64,000 nucleotides of DNA. Source: Budorcas taxicolor. Lineage: Eukaryota > Chordata > Mammalia > Artiodactyla > Bovidae. Below are positions 28,301 to 43,300 of the stretch, in pieces (positions within the stretch are counted from its first letter, which is position 1; every line of letters starts with the position of its first letter). Under the pieces are notes generated by a model that had not been told where the DNA came from, ran no database searches, and saw nothing but the letters and a program-made list of their open reading frames with translations. The DNA is taken from contig NC_068912.1 of assembly GCF_023091745.1 (NCBI RefSeq), forward strand, positions 58,060,567 to 58,124,566, given 5' to 3'. The translations under genes and the position numbers were made by a program.

Positions 28301-31300
28301 AGTAAGTGGAAATAAGTTCCAGAAAAAATAAGTTTTTGAAAAGGCAGGGGTGCACATTGACTAAGAATATATACTTTTGTATTTAACTGATAAGAAATTT
28401 ATACTTTATTCACTAAGCAGCAAAAAGCCATGGGATAATTTTAATTAAACAATGATATATTTAGATTTCTATTTTATAAATAGAATGTAGTTAGCGTAGT
28501 AGAAAGGAAAAAGTCAGTAAGTCAAACTAGTCATATGATTTTAGCTAGGGCTTCTATAACTAATTGCCATGGACTAGATGGCTTAAACAACAAACATTAT
28601 TTTTCATTGTTCTGGAGACTGGGAAATCCAAGATCAAGGTGCTAACAGATTCAGTGTCTAGTGAGGGTTCTCCACCTGGTTTGCAGATAGCTGCCTTCTT
28701 ACTACAACCTCACATGTAGAGAAAGATCATCTCTCCATTTTCTCTCTTTATAAGGGCACTGCAATTCATAGAGGCTCCACATGATTTAATTAGCTCCAAA
28801 AGACCCCTATCTTGGAGACTAGGGCTTCAGTATATGAATGTGGGAGGGGACACAAACATAGTCCATAGTGTGATCAGCACTAAACTAAGACATTTACTAT
28901 AAGGATGGAGCAGTAGTATTTGGGAAAGATTTGGAGGTCAGATTAAGAGTAATGGGTAACCAAATTATAGTTAGATGTTGAAGGAAAAGATGTTTAAGGA
29001 TAGTGGACTTCCCTGGTGGCTCAGACAGTAAAGAATCTGCCTACAATGCAGGAGACCCAGGTTCAATTCCTGGGTTGGGGAGATCCCCTGCAGAAGGGAA
29101 TGACTACCCACTCCAGTATTCTTGTCTGGAGAATTCCATTGACAGATGAGCCTGGTGGGCTACAGTCCATGGGTTCGCAAAGAGTCAGACATGACTGAGC
29201 GACTAACACTTTCACTTTTTCACAAGAACATTGAAGTTTCCTTTATTTTACCATTAGGTGAATGGTAGATAGAAATAACAGGGAAAACGTACTTATAATT
29301 AACATTTTTAAATTTTACATTTTTCAGCTTAAAATTAATAAATTTGGTTTCTAGTGATATCAACAAAATATGAGATTATATATACAGCTTGTTCATGAAT
29401 GTGGGTGATAGCTGAATTCAAGAACATACAACCTCAAAATACTAAAATAACTTTGAATCTTATCACTTGCCTTGTACAAAAAGGCAATGATATCAGTTGA
29501 ATCTTAATAGTTTTGTTTATACCAAATCAAAACTATAATGTATACATACTGTGCTTTGTCTCCATTTCTCCTAGGGTCCCCAAGGACCAAGAGGTCAACC
29601 AGGGCCTCCAGTGAGTTTATTTACATTTATATCTGTTTACCATTGATGCTTATGCACCTGCTTGGTTTGAGATATCTACTAAGTACTTAAATTTTTTTTT
29701 TTTTTTTGTATTATAGGGTCCACCTGGAGCACCTGGCCCAAGAGTAAGTCTTCTTGATTTTGTTCATTTTACCTTAGTATAATTTTTTTTAAGCTTCTTC
29801 TATTAACTCTCTGTTAAAGGTATCCCTTTTGCCTACCTCTGTTCTTTTTGTTAATCTGATATAGGGTCTTCACAACTCTAATAGAACTTTAAATCTGGGC
29901 TTCAGACTTTTTGTCTATAAAATAGGATGATATCTCCTACTTTTTTGGATGTAGGATGTTTAAATAAGTAAAGTGCTCAGCACAATGTCTGACATAATTA
30001 GTACTCACAAAGAACTCCCTCCATTTCTTCCTGTTTCAGAATGCTAGCTCTCCTTCTTCAAATGTTATTTTTAGTCAACCAGAGTTCTCCATGTTTTTAA
30101 GATTTGCATGAATCCTTCTCAGCTGCTGGTGGCTGTGGAAGCCCTTGGACTTCTCGTGTATCAGTATTTGCTTGTTATTTATTATAACCCCAAACTTGCT
30201 AATCCGATCTTTGAGGCGATACTTCTGTTGCTTCATTATCAGCTATCATCTCCTGGCCTCAGTGTTTCAGATTGATTTCTGTTGTATGTTGTATGTTTTA
30301 TCCACTGTCCTACTTGGTAATATTTTTGCTTTCCCCCTTCTTACAAGAGGTTTCCTATCTTCAGCCTCACCCATGCCCCATTTCTACAGAATTCTGGTCA
30401 AATGCAGCAGTCTTTGGTCTGATTTCCTGCCTAACCAAGATTCACTAATGGCTACACAGTTCAGACAAATGGCCAGTCCCATGCCTTCCAAGTCTTACTT
30501 ACATGCTTCTCTGCTTTGGATCTTTGAAATTTCAGGCTGGTGGATCACTGGGAGTGCAATCCACTCCCGGCAGGTCAGGAACTCTTCGTTTCCCTCAGCT
30601 TTTCTTCGGGACAAGGAAAAACTTTCAAGCAAAGTGCCACAGGAAGAGTGTCTCCTTGGAAACAAGAGATCTATTTCTCTAAGATTTTTTTAAAAAAATT
30701 ATTCCCCCTTTCTGTCTGATGGGGATTGAAACCTTCCCTGGCATGAACATCAGTGCAAATGTCTTTTAAAAAAAAATCTTTACTCTCCACTTCTCTGTTC
30801 TTCCTTTCCTCCTCAATCATCACACTGCATAGGTTAGAAAAACCCTGATCAGTTGCCTTGTCACTTTATAATGACTTTGATATATCATAGGTGCCTGCCT
30901 AATAAAGAACAAGTTGTAGAATGTGTTTAGTGAAAATGTTTACGTCAAAGTGCCAGATTTGTGGTCACCATTTCCCTCTCTCACTTGGAAAATATTTGTG
31001 TTCCTATACAGCCAAAATGAATTAGGACTCATGAGAGAGTTTTGCTCTGAGAACAATGTGGATAAGAATATGTAACTTTGAGGAATCAGTAAGAGTATTA
31101 AATGAAAAAATATGTGTGCTGTATACTGTGTCATTACCTTCAGTTCAGTTCAGTTCAGTCGCTCAGTCGTGTCCGACTCTTTGCAACCCCATGAATTGCA
31201 GCACGCCAGGCCTCCCTGTCCATCACCAACTCCCGGAGTTCACTCAGACTCACGTCCATCGAGTCAGTGATGCCATCCAGCCATCTCATCCTCTGTCGTC

Positions 31301-34300
31301 CCCTTCTCCTCCTGCCCCCAATCCCTCCCAGCAACAGAGTCTTTTCCAATGAGTCAACTCTTCGCATGAGGTGGCCAAAGTATTGGAGTTTCAGCTTCAG
31401 CATCATTCCTTCCAAAGAAATCCCAGGGCTGATCTCCTTCAGAATGGACTGGTTGGATCTCCTTGCAGTCCAAGGGACTCTCAAGAGTCTTCTCCAACAC
31501 CACAGTTCAAAAGCATCAATTCTTTGGTGCTCAGCTTTCTTCACAGACCAATTCTTACATCCATACATGACCACTGGAACCTTAGGTTTGGTTTTATCTA
31601 CAAGAAATCAGTGCCAAACCCAATATCATGAAGCATTTCCCATATATTTTCTTCTAAGAGTTTGAGAGTTTTAGCTCTTACCTTTAATTATCTGACCCAT
31701 TTTGAGTTAATTTTTGTTTATAAGTAAGAGTCTAACTTCATTGGGTTTCATGTGGATATCAAATTTTTCCAGCACTATTTGTTGACAGACTGTTCTTCAT
31801 AGGGAATGGCCTTCACACCTTTCTCAAAAACTATTTAACCATATGTGTAAGGGTTTATTCCTGCACTCTATTTCACTGATCTATGTGTCCATCTGTATGC
31901 CAGTACCACACTGTTTTGATTATTGTTAACTTTGTAGTAAGTTTTGAAATTAAAGTATGAAACCTCCGACTTTGTTGTCCTTCTTCAAAATTGTTTGGGA
32001 TATATACTCTCTTTTATAGTTACTAGTATAGTTATCTTTACCAGTGAAATTTATTTCTTCATGTGGATTCAAACTTCTGTCTTGTATCCTTTATTTCTGT
32101 CCAAAGGACTCCCTTTATTGTTTTTCTAGGAAGGGTTTGCTAGTGATAAATTACCTCAGCTTTTGTTTAAATAGGCATGTCTTCATTTTTCCTTCTTCTC
32201 GAAGGATAGTTTTACTGGATATAGAATTCTTGGTTGACATTCTTTTTCCTTCAGCACTCCAAATATGTCATCCTACTGCTTTCTCACCTTTATGGTTTTT
32301 GATGAAAAATCCCATCCCTTGGATATGATGAGTCCTTCTCTCTGCAATCAAGATTCTCTATTTTTAGCTTTCAACAGTTTGATTATGAGGTATCTAGGGG
32401 AATTCACGGAGAAGGTAATGGCACCCCACTCCAGTACTCTTGCCTGGAAAATCCCATAGATGGAGGAGCCTGATAGGCTGCAGACCATGGGGTCTCGAAG
32501 AGTCGGACACGACTGAGCAACTTCACTTTCACTTTCATGCATTGGAGAAGGAAATGGCAACCCACTCCAGTGTTCTTGCCTGGAGAATCCCAGGGACGGG
32601 GGAGCCTGGTGGGCTGCTGTCTATGGGGTCGCACAGAGTCGAACACGACTGAAGCAACTTAGCAGTAGTAGCAGCAGGGGAGTTCAATGAGCTTCTTGGA
32701 TGCAGAGATTAATATTTTTCATCAAATTTGGGAAATTTTCAGCAATTATTTCTTGAAATATTCTTTCTGCCCCCTTTTTTCTGAGACTCCCATCATGCAT
32801 ACATTGGTATGTTTTATGGTTTCTGTAGGTCAATGAGTCTATTCATTTTCTGCATTAATTTTTCTTTTTACTCCTCTGACTGGATAATCTCAATAAACTG
32901 TTTTCAAGCTCACTGATTCTTTGTAGTCTACTGAAATCTACAGTTGAGCCTCTCAAGTAAATTTTCATTTCAGTTACTGTTAACGTTCAACTGCAAAACT
33001 TATACTTGGTTCTTTTCTATAATTTCTATCTCCTTACATTTTTTATTTGGTAAGACATTTTTTCATGCTTTAGTTCTGTAGACATGATTTCCTTTAGTTC
33101 TTTGAATATATCTAAAATAGCTAATCAAAGTTTTGTCTACTACATTCAACATGTAGGCTTCCACAGGGACAATTTCCATTGATTGCTTGATTTTTTTCCC
33201 ATGTATAAGAGTCACACTTTAATGTTACTTAGCATGGCTTGTCACTTTTTCTTGAAAACTGGACATTTTAAATAATATAGAGTGGCATCTCTAAAAGTCA
33301 AATTATTCACCCCAACCTTAGTGTATAGTGTTGTTATTTGTTGTTTTTATTATTTAGTGACTTTTCCTAATAAAGTCTGTGTTCTTTGACATATGGGAAC
33401 ACTAAAGTCTCTACTCAGTTAGTTTAGTGGTCAACTAAGGGTTGAGGAGAGGTTTCCTTAAATGCCAGAACTAATGTTTCCCAGTTTTTGCCAAGGGTCT
33501 CTGTGAGCATGTTGGAGCATCCCTTCAGTTCTCAGCCAGGCAACTGACAAATTCCTATTTCACAGAGCCTGAAGATGAGCCAGAGGAGAGAGCTTAGGAC
33601 CTTCTTGTGTTTTTCTGATCATGTGCCCAGCCCTATGCATTTCCAGGAATATGTCACACCAGAGCATTTCAGAATTTCTAAGGACATCTCATTCCCTGAT
33701 TTTTGCCTGTTTGCCCCAACTGTCTTCTAATGTTTCTAGCAGCCACAAAGTTAAACAATTCCATCTAAAATTTTTTTAATGTTCCTTAGGAAAGACTTTC
33801 TGCACTGAGTGAGCTCTGAGTCAGGTAAAATAAAGACAGCCTTGCAAGTGGTGGCTTTAAGGGAACCACCAGACAGGTCAAATAACAACATTTCACTGGA
33901 AAGGAGGCATTGAAGCAACTCTCAGCCCCATTCTACTCCCTCCTGTGGTTTCCAGGCGTCTTGTTTTCACTGCAATTGCAGGCTGTTGGTTTTCAAAGCT
34001 ACCACAGAGCTGGAAAGAGAGGCATGGGAATAGGGCAAATTAAAGCTTTACAGAGCTCGCTGCCCTTCCTAAAATTCAACTACTTTTCTGAAGTGAATGC
34101 TCTCCGGATTTACAGCAAGCATTTTGTTAATTTCTGTAAATCTGAAATACTTCATTCTGACATTCTTTTTTCCAGTTTTCTCATTGCTTTTATAGAAGAG
34201 AGAATTCTGGAGGTCATTAGTCCACCATTTTTCCTGTCTCCTAAGTCTCTGATCTTCAGCACACATTTTTTAAATATTCTGTGTGATAAAATGGAAGAGC

Positions 34301-37300
34301 ATATAGATCAGTTCTGCTGCACTGAAGTACAATGAATGGTTGACTCAAAAGTGCTTGTGGAATTCAGTTGCAAGCTGAACTAGCTGCTTTTTTCATGGAA
34401 CACCATTTTTAATCGTCAGAATGACAGTTGTTTAAACATGAGGACTTGGCAGATATTTTCTTGAAAATGAATTAAGTGAGCCTGTCATTTTAAGGAGAAC
34501 AACTGACAACTTGATACCAATAATAAATTCCAAGCTTTCAAGCAACAGTAACAATTGAAAGCTTGTATGTATTACAAGTTTGAAAACTTCCCAATAGTTA
34601 TGTTTTTATGATGGGATTGGTGATGATGTTAATGAATGTAATCTTTTGATACAACATAATAAAACATGTATTTGGAAGGACTGCATTATCTCATTAACCA
34701 TTTTCCAAGTAATTGAATCATGAATTTTTTTTAAATCATTATTTTTAACAAAGTAGGTAAATGATTTTTTTTTTAGAATCCATCTTTTAAGTTTAATAGA
34801 TTAATATATTTTAATATGAGTATAAAATTTATAGATAAGTTTTCAACTAACACTTAATTAACTCCCACTTGTCTAGTTGCAGTATATATCAAAGAAGAAT
34901 ATTCACGATTATTTGAAAAGGCTACTAAAATATTTTCTTGCCAACTGCATATCTTCTTTTAGGCTGGATTTTCTTCATATAGTTCATATAGTTCTTCATA
35001 TAGTTCAGCTAAAATAACATTTTAACAGATTGAAAATAGAAGCAAATATGAGAATCTAGCTATTTCCTATTAATTCAGACATTAAAGAGAATACATAAGT
35101 ATAAAACAGTGCCATTCTTCTTATAAATTTTTTAGTTTTCAAAAGTTAATTTTTCATTAAAAATATTTATATTAACATGTAATAGGTTTATTTAAAGTAA
35201 TTAACACATTTTTAAGTTTTATATTTTAATTGATACTATGGTAAATATCAAAAGCTGTAATTCACATAAATAAAAGTTCTTTAAAGCCCTTTACATTTAT
35301 TTATTTAAAAGTACAACAGGGTCCTGAGTCAGAAGAACCTGAGAACTGCTCATTGCTAGTTTTTCTATGATCAAAGCTCTAATGACAAATAAAGATGGCT
35401 GTTGTTTCCTACTTAAGTCATGTCTGACTCTTTGCGACCCTGTGAACTGTAGCCCACCACACTCCTCTGTCTGTGGGATTCTCCAGGCAAGAATACTAGA
35501 GTGGCTTGCCATTTCCTTCTCCAGGGGACCTTCCCGACCCAAGGATCGAACTCAGGTCTCCCACATTGCAGGCAGACACTTTAACCTCTGAGCCACCAGG
35601 GAAGCCCTTCCTACTTAAGTCAATTGCCTATATTTAGTGCCAATATTTTTTTTGTGACCCATGTCCAAAATCTGCCAGTTCTCACAAACATGATGGTCAG
35701 AATTAACTTGCACAGAATTTTTAATGCTAAAGCCTTTCTTCTTGAGTAGGCCATGCTTCTCTATCTCCAGGCCTTTGTGTTGGCACCTCTGCCTAGAAAA
35801 CTCTCCACCCATTCTCCTAACAATTCATATTTATTCTTCAGATCTCAGTTCAAATATCACTACCTCCAGGAAGCCTATGGAGATCTATTCCTTCCAAGTC
35901 TCTTATATCCTCCAAATTTGATTAAATAAGACTCCATAATTTCTCTTATAGGTCCATGCACTTTTCTTTAATAGCACATATCCCAATTTGTAAGTGTGTT
36001 ATGTTTTAGATTATTTGACTGATGCCTTTTTTGACCTCTAAACTTTAGCTCTACAAGGGCAAGGTTGTTTTGTTTTGTATTATTTGCTTACCATTTTATC
36101 CTCAATATGTGTTTGGCGGCATACATATGCAAATATTTTCCAACATGAAAACCACATGTTGAGGCAAAGATGAGTATCCCATCATTGTTGATTGTCCCAT
36201 CATTTTAAATAGTTTTCCATATACACAATGGAGTATTACTCAGCCGTTAAAAAGAATTCATTTGAATCAGTTCTGATGAGATGGATGAAACTGGAGCCGA
36301 TTATACAGAGTGAAGTAAGCCAGAAAGAAAAACACCAATACAGTATACTAACACATATATATGGAATTTAGAAAGATGGCAATGACGACCCTGTATGCAA
36401 GACAGGAAAAAAGACACAGCTGTGTATAACAGACTTTTGGACTCAGAGGGAGAGGGAGAGGGTGGGATGATTTGGGAGAATGGCATTCTGTCATGTATAC
36501 TATCATGTAAGAATTGAATCGTCAGTCTATGTCTGACGCAGGATACAGCATGCTTGGGGCTGGTGCATGGGGATGACCCACAGAGATGTTATGGGGAGGG
36601 AGGTGGGAGGGGGGGTTCATGTTTGGGAACACATGTAAGAATTAAAGATTTTAAAATTAAAAAAAAATAAAAAATAAAAAAAATAAATAAATACATGAAT
36701 TGCAAAAATAAATAAATAAATAAATAGTTTTCCAAATTATCAACCATGAGTTATGGGAGATGTTGAAAAGAGTTTCTGTTATATGCACTTGCAAGTAAAA
36801 AGATATCTCAGCAGTACAATCATTCTGAAAGAAATCAGATGCTTGATTTGCTCACACAAATGCCATTTCACAGAATTTTCTCCCAACTTATGCTTCTTAG
36901 TTTCCAAGCTTTTTTAAAAATAAAATACGAAAAGACTTTTTACTAATGGTTATTCTGGGTCTTTCTCTAAAAATATCTTTTATTAAATTCTGGAGGAGAT
37001 TGTATTTATGTTGTATTATTTCTTTTGGGACTTGACACATTTTCCAACTTCAGAAATTGTTTTTAAGACCACAGAAGTATCAGATTAAACTAATGTGGTG
37101 ACTACCTCAAGACAGTAATATTTTATTCTACTTCTTCCAAGAATGTAACTGTTAAAAATTACTACAGTTATTTATTCTTCACTTTACAATTTATTAACGG
37201 AGGGGATCATATTTCATTCTTCTTCCATGTAAGTAACTTTTGTGTGTGTTTTCAGGCAGCAGAGACAAATAGTTTTTCATTTGCGAACTCTGGACTTTGG

Positions 37301-40300
37301 TCCTGTTTTAATTAGGAGACTTTTGAAATTTGGATGAAGGCAGCATATTGTCCTTTCAGATAGCTAGGCAATATTTGTGAGACCAGTCTAACCATAAGAG
37401 TTACAAATTCAGATAATAAGTCTAGTATGCTTTAACAGCAGTGCTTTCAGAATTTATAGCCTTTACTTTAGAGCACTCAGTGTTGATCTTATTGCTAATC
37501 GCAAATGGTTTTGTTTTACACAGAAACAAATGGATATCAATGCTGCTATTCAAGCCTTGATTGAATCACATACTGCCCTACAGATGGAGGTAATATATCT
37601 GCCTTTATTTACATTGGCACATTCAATCTACAAATTAAACAGAAATATTTTTTCAGAGGCCAAAATGTGACTTTATCTCAAGGCCTGTATTTACAGGAGA
37701 TTAAAAGTAATGAAACCATTTTTAAAGACAAAGAAAACAATTTTAATAAACAGAAATACATGTATAAGATTTTTAAGGAAAATATTTAAAACAAAAATAT
37801 TGTCAAAGGATTTTCAAAATAAGAATTTGGTATTACAGAAGAAAATAGTTAAATGAAGTTAGCCATTTCTTAAAATGGCATCTATCTAGCATCATTATTC
37901 ATTTTTCTTAAGCTCTATTTATCCATTGTATATAGGGGTTTTTTAAAATTATGCTGTAGGGATAGTAATTGTTAAGTTTTAGGTCAGCTTGAAAAGTAGA
38001 CTTTTGAGTGTGAATTTAACCTCTTGTTAGGATCAAGATTAACAAAACACAAATACTTATAGTTAAGTATAAACTGTTCTTTACATCCTACTCTCAACTC
38101 ACTGCACACAATAGGAGTACACTTTTCTTCTGTCTTGATCTTTGTTGATCACTTGGGTTACATACTGGTAATGACTACTCTATGCTTCTTCGCTAATATG
38201 ATTTTCATGATGACTTGGCAGAGCTACCAGAATACTGAAGTAACTTTAATTGACCACAGTGCAGAGATCTTCAAAACCTTGAACTATCTTGGCAATTTAC
38301 TACACAGCATCAAGCATCCTCTTGGCACACGAGATAATCCAGCACAGATCTGCAAAGATTTGCTTAACTGTGAACACAAAGTATCAGATGGTAAGTTATT
38401 GGTTTCCTTAAACTGTGATATTTCATTTCATCATTTCAGTGTGTTTGAGATTTCTAGTGTATTTATGCCAAATCTTATGATTTTTGATAAAACCATGGCA
38501 GAGGCATTTTAAGGTCATCAAGAACCAAATACGTACTTCTTAAGGTAAATATGGTTTCTGATATCAAAGTATTATTTTTTTAAGGGTTTGCTTTATAAAG
38601 ATCTTCTACTACAAAATCTGACATATCCCCAGATTTTCTTACCCCATCTATGTCACTCGCTTATACTCTGTGCTTAGAATACATGTTAAAAATAAAAAAT
38701 AGGAGGAAAGGTTAACTTTTGAACTAACAGACAATATTATCTGTCAGGACCACCAGAGTTGGGAACATGAAGAAAGAGATCATAGTCCCCCCCTCTATTA
38801 CACTCCCTAAAATTAATTTTTACATAAAATGGGATTTAAATGCCTCATTTTGGAATCTGTCTATAAAGATGGAGGCTTGTCATGCTTGGAATCATCTCAT
38901 CCTCACATTGATACCTCAAAATCCATTAGCCAGAGTGGCAAAAATAGAGCCATCAAGCAAAAGGTTTAAAGCAAGTGGAGGAGCCATTACTATCTGATGA
39001 TCAACAGGGAAACCCTGTCTGCTACAATATGTCATTTAATTTTAATTTTGATGGGGTCTATATAGTCAGCTATACAATCAATATGAGTAGTTATTTTTGG
39101 TAAAAACTCTAGTCCTAACATACAATGATACATATGCTGATTTGACAATAAGTTACTTAATTCTGTAGGATGGACAGTAGTTCATATTTCATTTTTTATA
39201 CCCATGTGTTTACATGCAAATATACATGTATAAATATATGTTTGTCTAAGAGCATCTTCCATTCTAGAAGTGTAGCAAAAATATTTGTTTTATTTATATT
39301 AATAAAATGCTTAACTTCTATAGATGTCTCCTACCTTAGATTATCACAAAAACAAATAATATTTCTAGTTACAGCTTCCCATCATAATTAAATTTGACTC
39401 TTTCCTATATTTGAGGGTATAAAAATATATTTCTATAGAACTGAAAGGAACAAAGACATTATAGGGCATACCAATTACTAAAATCTAATTCAAGGTCTGC
39501 CTTCTTCATAGGAGAAATAGCTAAGTTGTATGGCTTGCAAGGTATTAGGAAATTATTTATGCCCAAAAATACTTTCATCACTAGGAGATTGTAAGTGCAG
39601 TAGAAAAACCAAAAACAACAGGGAAGGGGGGATGTGATAGAAAGTAGGGTTGAGGGTGAAGTTTTAAATAGAGTAGGTAGATAAATCATCTCTGAGAAAG
39701 TGACATTTGAGCAATATCAGGAGGAGGTAAGGGAAGAAGCCACAGGGAATCTGGGGGAAAGAGCTTTCCAGGAAGAAAGAACAAATGCAAAGACCCTGAA
39801 CCTATGTTTAGCATGTCCTATTAGCAAGAAGGTTAAGGTGACTGGAAGAGGTGCGTAAGGAGAAGAATGGTAGGAAATGAAGTCAGAAAGATGTCAAGAA
39901 ACCAGATTATATAGAATATTATAGGCTAATCAAAAGACTCCAGCTCTTACTCTGAATAGGATGGAAAGTTTTAGAAGAGTTAGAGCAAAGGAATGGCAAG
40001 ACTTGACTTAAATTTTGAAAATGTTACTCTTGGTGATGTATCACAAATATAATGAGGACAGGGTAGAAGGAGCCATTGAGAAAGCTACAAAATTAATCCA
40101 ATAAGGGATGATGATGTTTTGGACTAGAGTTAGTGGTGGGAAAGTGGTAAGAAATGGTTAAATCTTTGGATAAGCTTCAAGGTAGAGCCAACAGGTTTTT
40201 TTGTTGATAATTCAGATATGGATTTTGAGAGAAACAGAATGAGAAAGAATGACGCTAAGAGTTTTGACTAAAGGACTGCTAAGTCGCTTCAGTCGTATCC

Positions 40301-43300
40301 GACTCTGTGTGACCCTATGGACTGCAGCCTACCAGGCTCCTCCGTCCATGGGAGTTTCCAGGCTAGAGTACTGGAGTGGGACTAGAAGTGTGGAATTGCT
40401 GTCTATACAGATAGAGAAGCAAGTTTGGAATCAAGATGAGGAGTTCAGTTTGGGATGTATTTGAGATGTCTGTTAGACATTCAAGGAAGTATGTCAAGTA
40501 GGTAGTGTCTATTCAGGAGAGAGGTCAGGAGAGAGGCCCTGGTTATGGATAAAATATATAAAGTCATTTGCATATAAATAGCACCTAGTGCCCTGAAACT
40601 CTCTAGGACTACCCTAAAGAGTAGATTTTTTTAAAGTTCTAAGAACTGTGCCTTAGAACTCTTCCATGTTTACAGATCAGGCAGTTGAGGAGGAACTAGC
40701 AGAGAAAACTAAGAAGAAGCTGTCGCTGAGATAGGAGAAAAAGTAGATGGGTGTGAAGAAAATGTTCGCCTGAAGAGGCAGGGATCTACTGGGCCAATGT
40801 CAAGTTAGGTGAAGACTGAAAAAGGCTACTAGATTTAGTAATGGGAAGTTCTTTGATGCTCTTTGCAAGAGCAGTTTAGAGGCATGGTAGCAGTTAAAAC
40901 TGTCAGGTTTTAAGAGAAAATGGTGGAGCTGGAGAGTTTCCACTCTCAGTTAGGAAGCAGGTAATTCAATTTGCCTAACTAAATTTTTAAAAAGTTAAAA
41001 ACATAAAATACTGACAAAGTAGAAAGGATTTTGAAGAACGCAGCAGAGATGGGCACACACTTACAGCTGCTTTTGCCCTGGGTGCGTCCAGCAACTGAGT
41101 AGTGCAATAGGGGATTAAAGGTTGGAATCCGAAGCCCACAGATGGTGGGGATTCAGGCTTTCAAAGGTCTATACTCTGGGAGTAAAAATGATGGGATCAA
41201 AGAATTATTGGAGTCAGGACACTAGAGGGAATGAGCCAAAATGAGAAGAGAGGTGAAATCATGGAGGAGATCTAGCTGCAGGTAATAAACCTAAAAAAAG
41301 ACTAGGGCATGGCCTTGGGAGTTAATGATGTGAGTAGGCAGAACAGGAGAAGGCTACAAAAAAATTGGTGGGAAAGAATTGGAGGAACTGAGTAGAGGTC
41401 AGAATATTACAAATATCAACAACATGGATGTAAAATCACCATGAATTAGGTTATAAAGAGCTAGCCAAAGGCTAAAATCAAAGAAATAAAGCTGATGATG
41501 GCAACAGAACAGGTGACAGGCGATCGAGTGCAATGACAAAAATTTTACCATGGAGTGTTCTCAGACTGAAAGCAGGGATAATGGTCTGAAGTGGCAACAA
41601 GGAGCAAGAAAGACCCCTTCCTGACTCAGGCACAATGCTGTAGAGGCTGTGGCAGAAAGGGCTTGCATGGAAACAGTGGCTCTCTCTCAGGAGAGAGCCA
41701 ATTTTGAGTTCAAGCATTTAGGCCTACAAAAGATGTATTATGGTATAATGCTTATATCCTAAAAAAATATGAAGCCCCCTACCAATTCACCAGTGAATAA
41801 CAATGCCTGAGTGCAAAGCACTCCAACCCATGTAAGAATGAGATCTTGCTTGATAGAAAACCTTTCATAAAGCTTATATGTCCGCTCACATAGTAGAGGA
41901 AACTATTGCTTGAATGAGAGGAGATGATGAGTCAAGATATATGTCTACCTCTTTAGTTAAGACTGTAAGCCTGCATCAGATCCTGGTTTTTAAAAAGCCA
42001 GCTTTAATTTCTACAAACTGCAAAATGTCCAACATTCTGAGGAAATCGGAGCAGGGAGAAATGGGATACAGAGGTGATATTAGGACTTTTTCACCCTTTT
42101 CTTCCATATTTCAATATAGATCAGTGATTCTCCAAATATCCTCCATGAACTAGAATTAGATGCAGGTTCTCAAGCCCCATCCCAAATGTAATGATTTAGT
42201 AACTCTAGGGGTGGGGCCCAGCTGTTTTAACAGCATCAACAGTCTGAAAACCACTAAAATAGAGATAGTCCCCTACTCTTAGAAGTAACAATTCAAGTTT
42301 TAATTTTGTAGGATTAGAAGAATAGTAGAGGGGAAATGGTCGAGGATGTGTGTAAATCTACAATGGCAGACCAGGAGAAGCCCAGAATGAGCAAGAGAAA
42401 TCTTTGCTATGGGAAACAAATGAAACAAACAAGGGGTTTCTACCTATTATAGAAAATGACCTTTAACAAATACTATTTATTTTTTCTTGCCTTTTTAATG
42501 CAAGAAGGCAGGGCCATCTCATTCAAAAATTCCTACTCTTTGCATTTGGAATAAGGTGCTGTTTGAGTATTCTGAGCCTGTTATTCCAGAATTAAGATGC
42601 TACCCCAGTACTTTTCAGTTTGAATATGTTCTAAAGTCCAACTTTACGCCCTATTTGATTCTCCTGGACACTCAATGGATGCAAAGGTTGGCAGTCTTAC
42701 ACTGGCTATAGAGACTTCAGTCTTTCCACTCACAAATCTGAAAAGAAAGCACAAAAATAACCATTTAATTGTACACTTTTCTTCTGGGAACAAAAATGGT
42801 TATTCCTTTTAATTATCAGTTAAACAAAGATATATTTTTCCTCAGGGAGACTGAAGAGATTTCTATTTTTAAAATATATATATTCATTTTTAAGCTCTGT
42901 AATGACATAGTACAAAAATAGACATATATCCTACATTAATTCAACTTCTCTATTAACTTTGTAACTGTAGACAATTCACTTAAGTTGCTGAGTTCATTTT
43001 ATCTATAGCATGAAGTAACAGATATAGCCATTCAATTATTTTTTATTAAAATTATGAAATGGCCTTAAATTGATAGGTATGTGAAGAATATAGTTTTTTC
43101 ACTATCAGTTTAACATAATGCTTGCAGCTTTTATTTTTTCACTAAATGTATTGGTTTAAATGTATGATCTTTATAAACTTCTAAGTTTTTTAACAGGAAA
43201 AAGTGTGAAAAAATATGTTGAAAGTATGATACTTTTTAAGGATTGTTCAGAAATATTTCAGCATGTCATTTAAATATTTTTGTTTCACAATAAATAGGAA

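Noticed and set aside
29005..29220. Possible tRNA gene (A/B box-like text)
   Set aside because: It is the tRNA-derived head of a Bov-tA SINE, without a cloverleaf.
33910..34335. 141-codon open frame as a candidate gene
   Set aside because: It lies in antisense old L1 5' region; no domain, no splice context.
38767..38997. Open frame after exon 10 as an alternative exon
   Set aside because: No convincing splice sites or collagen similarity.
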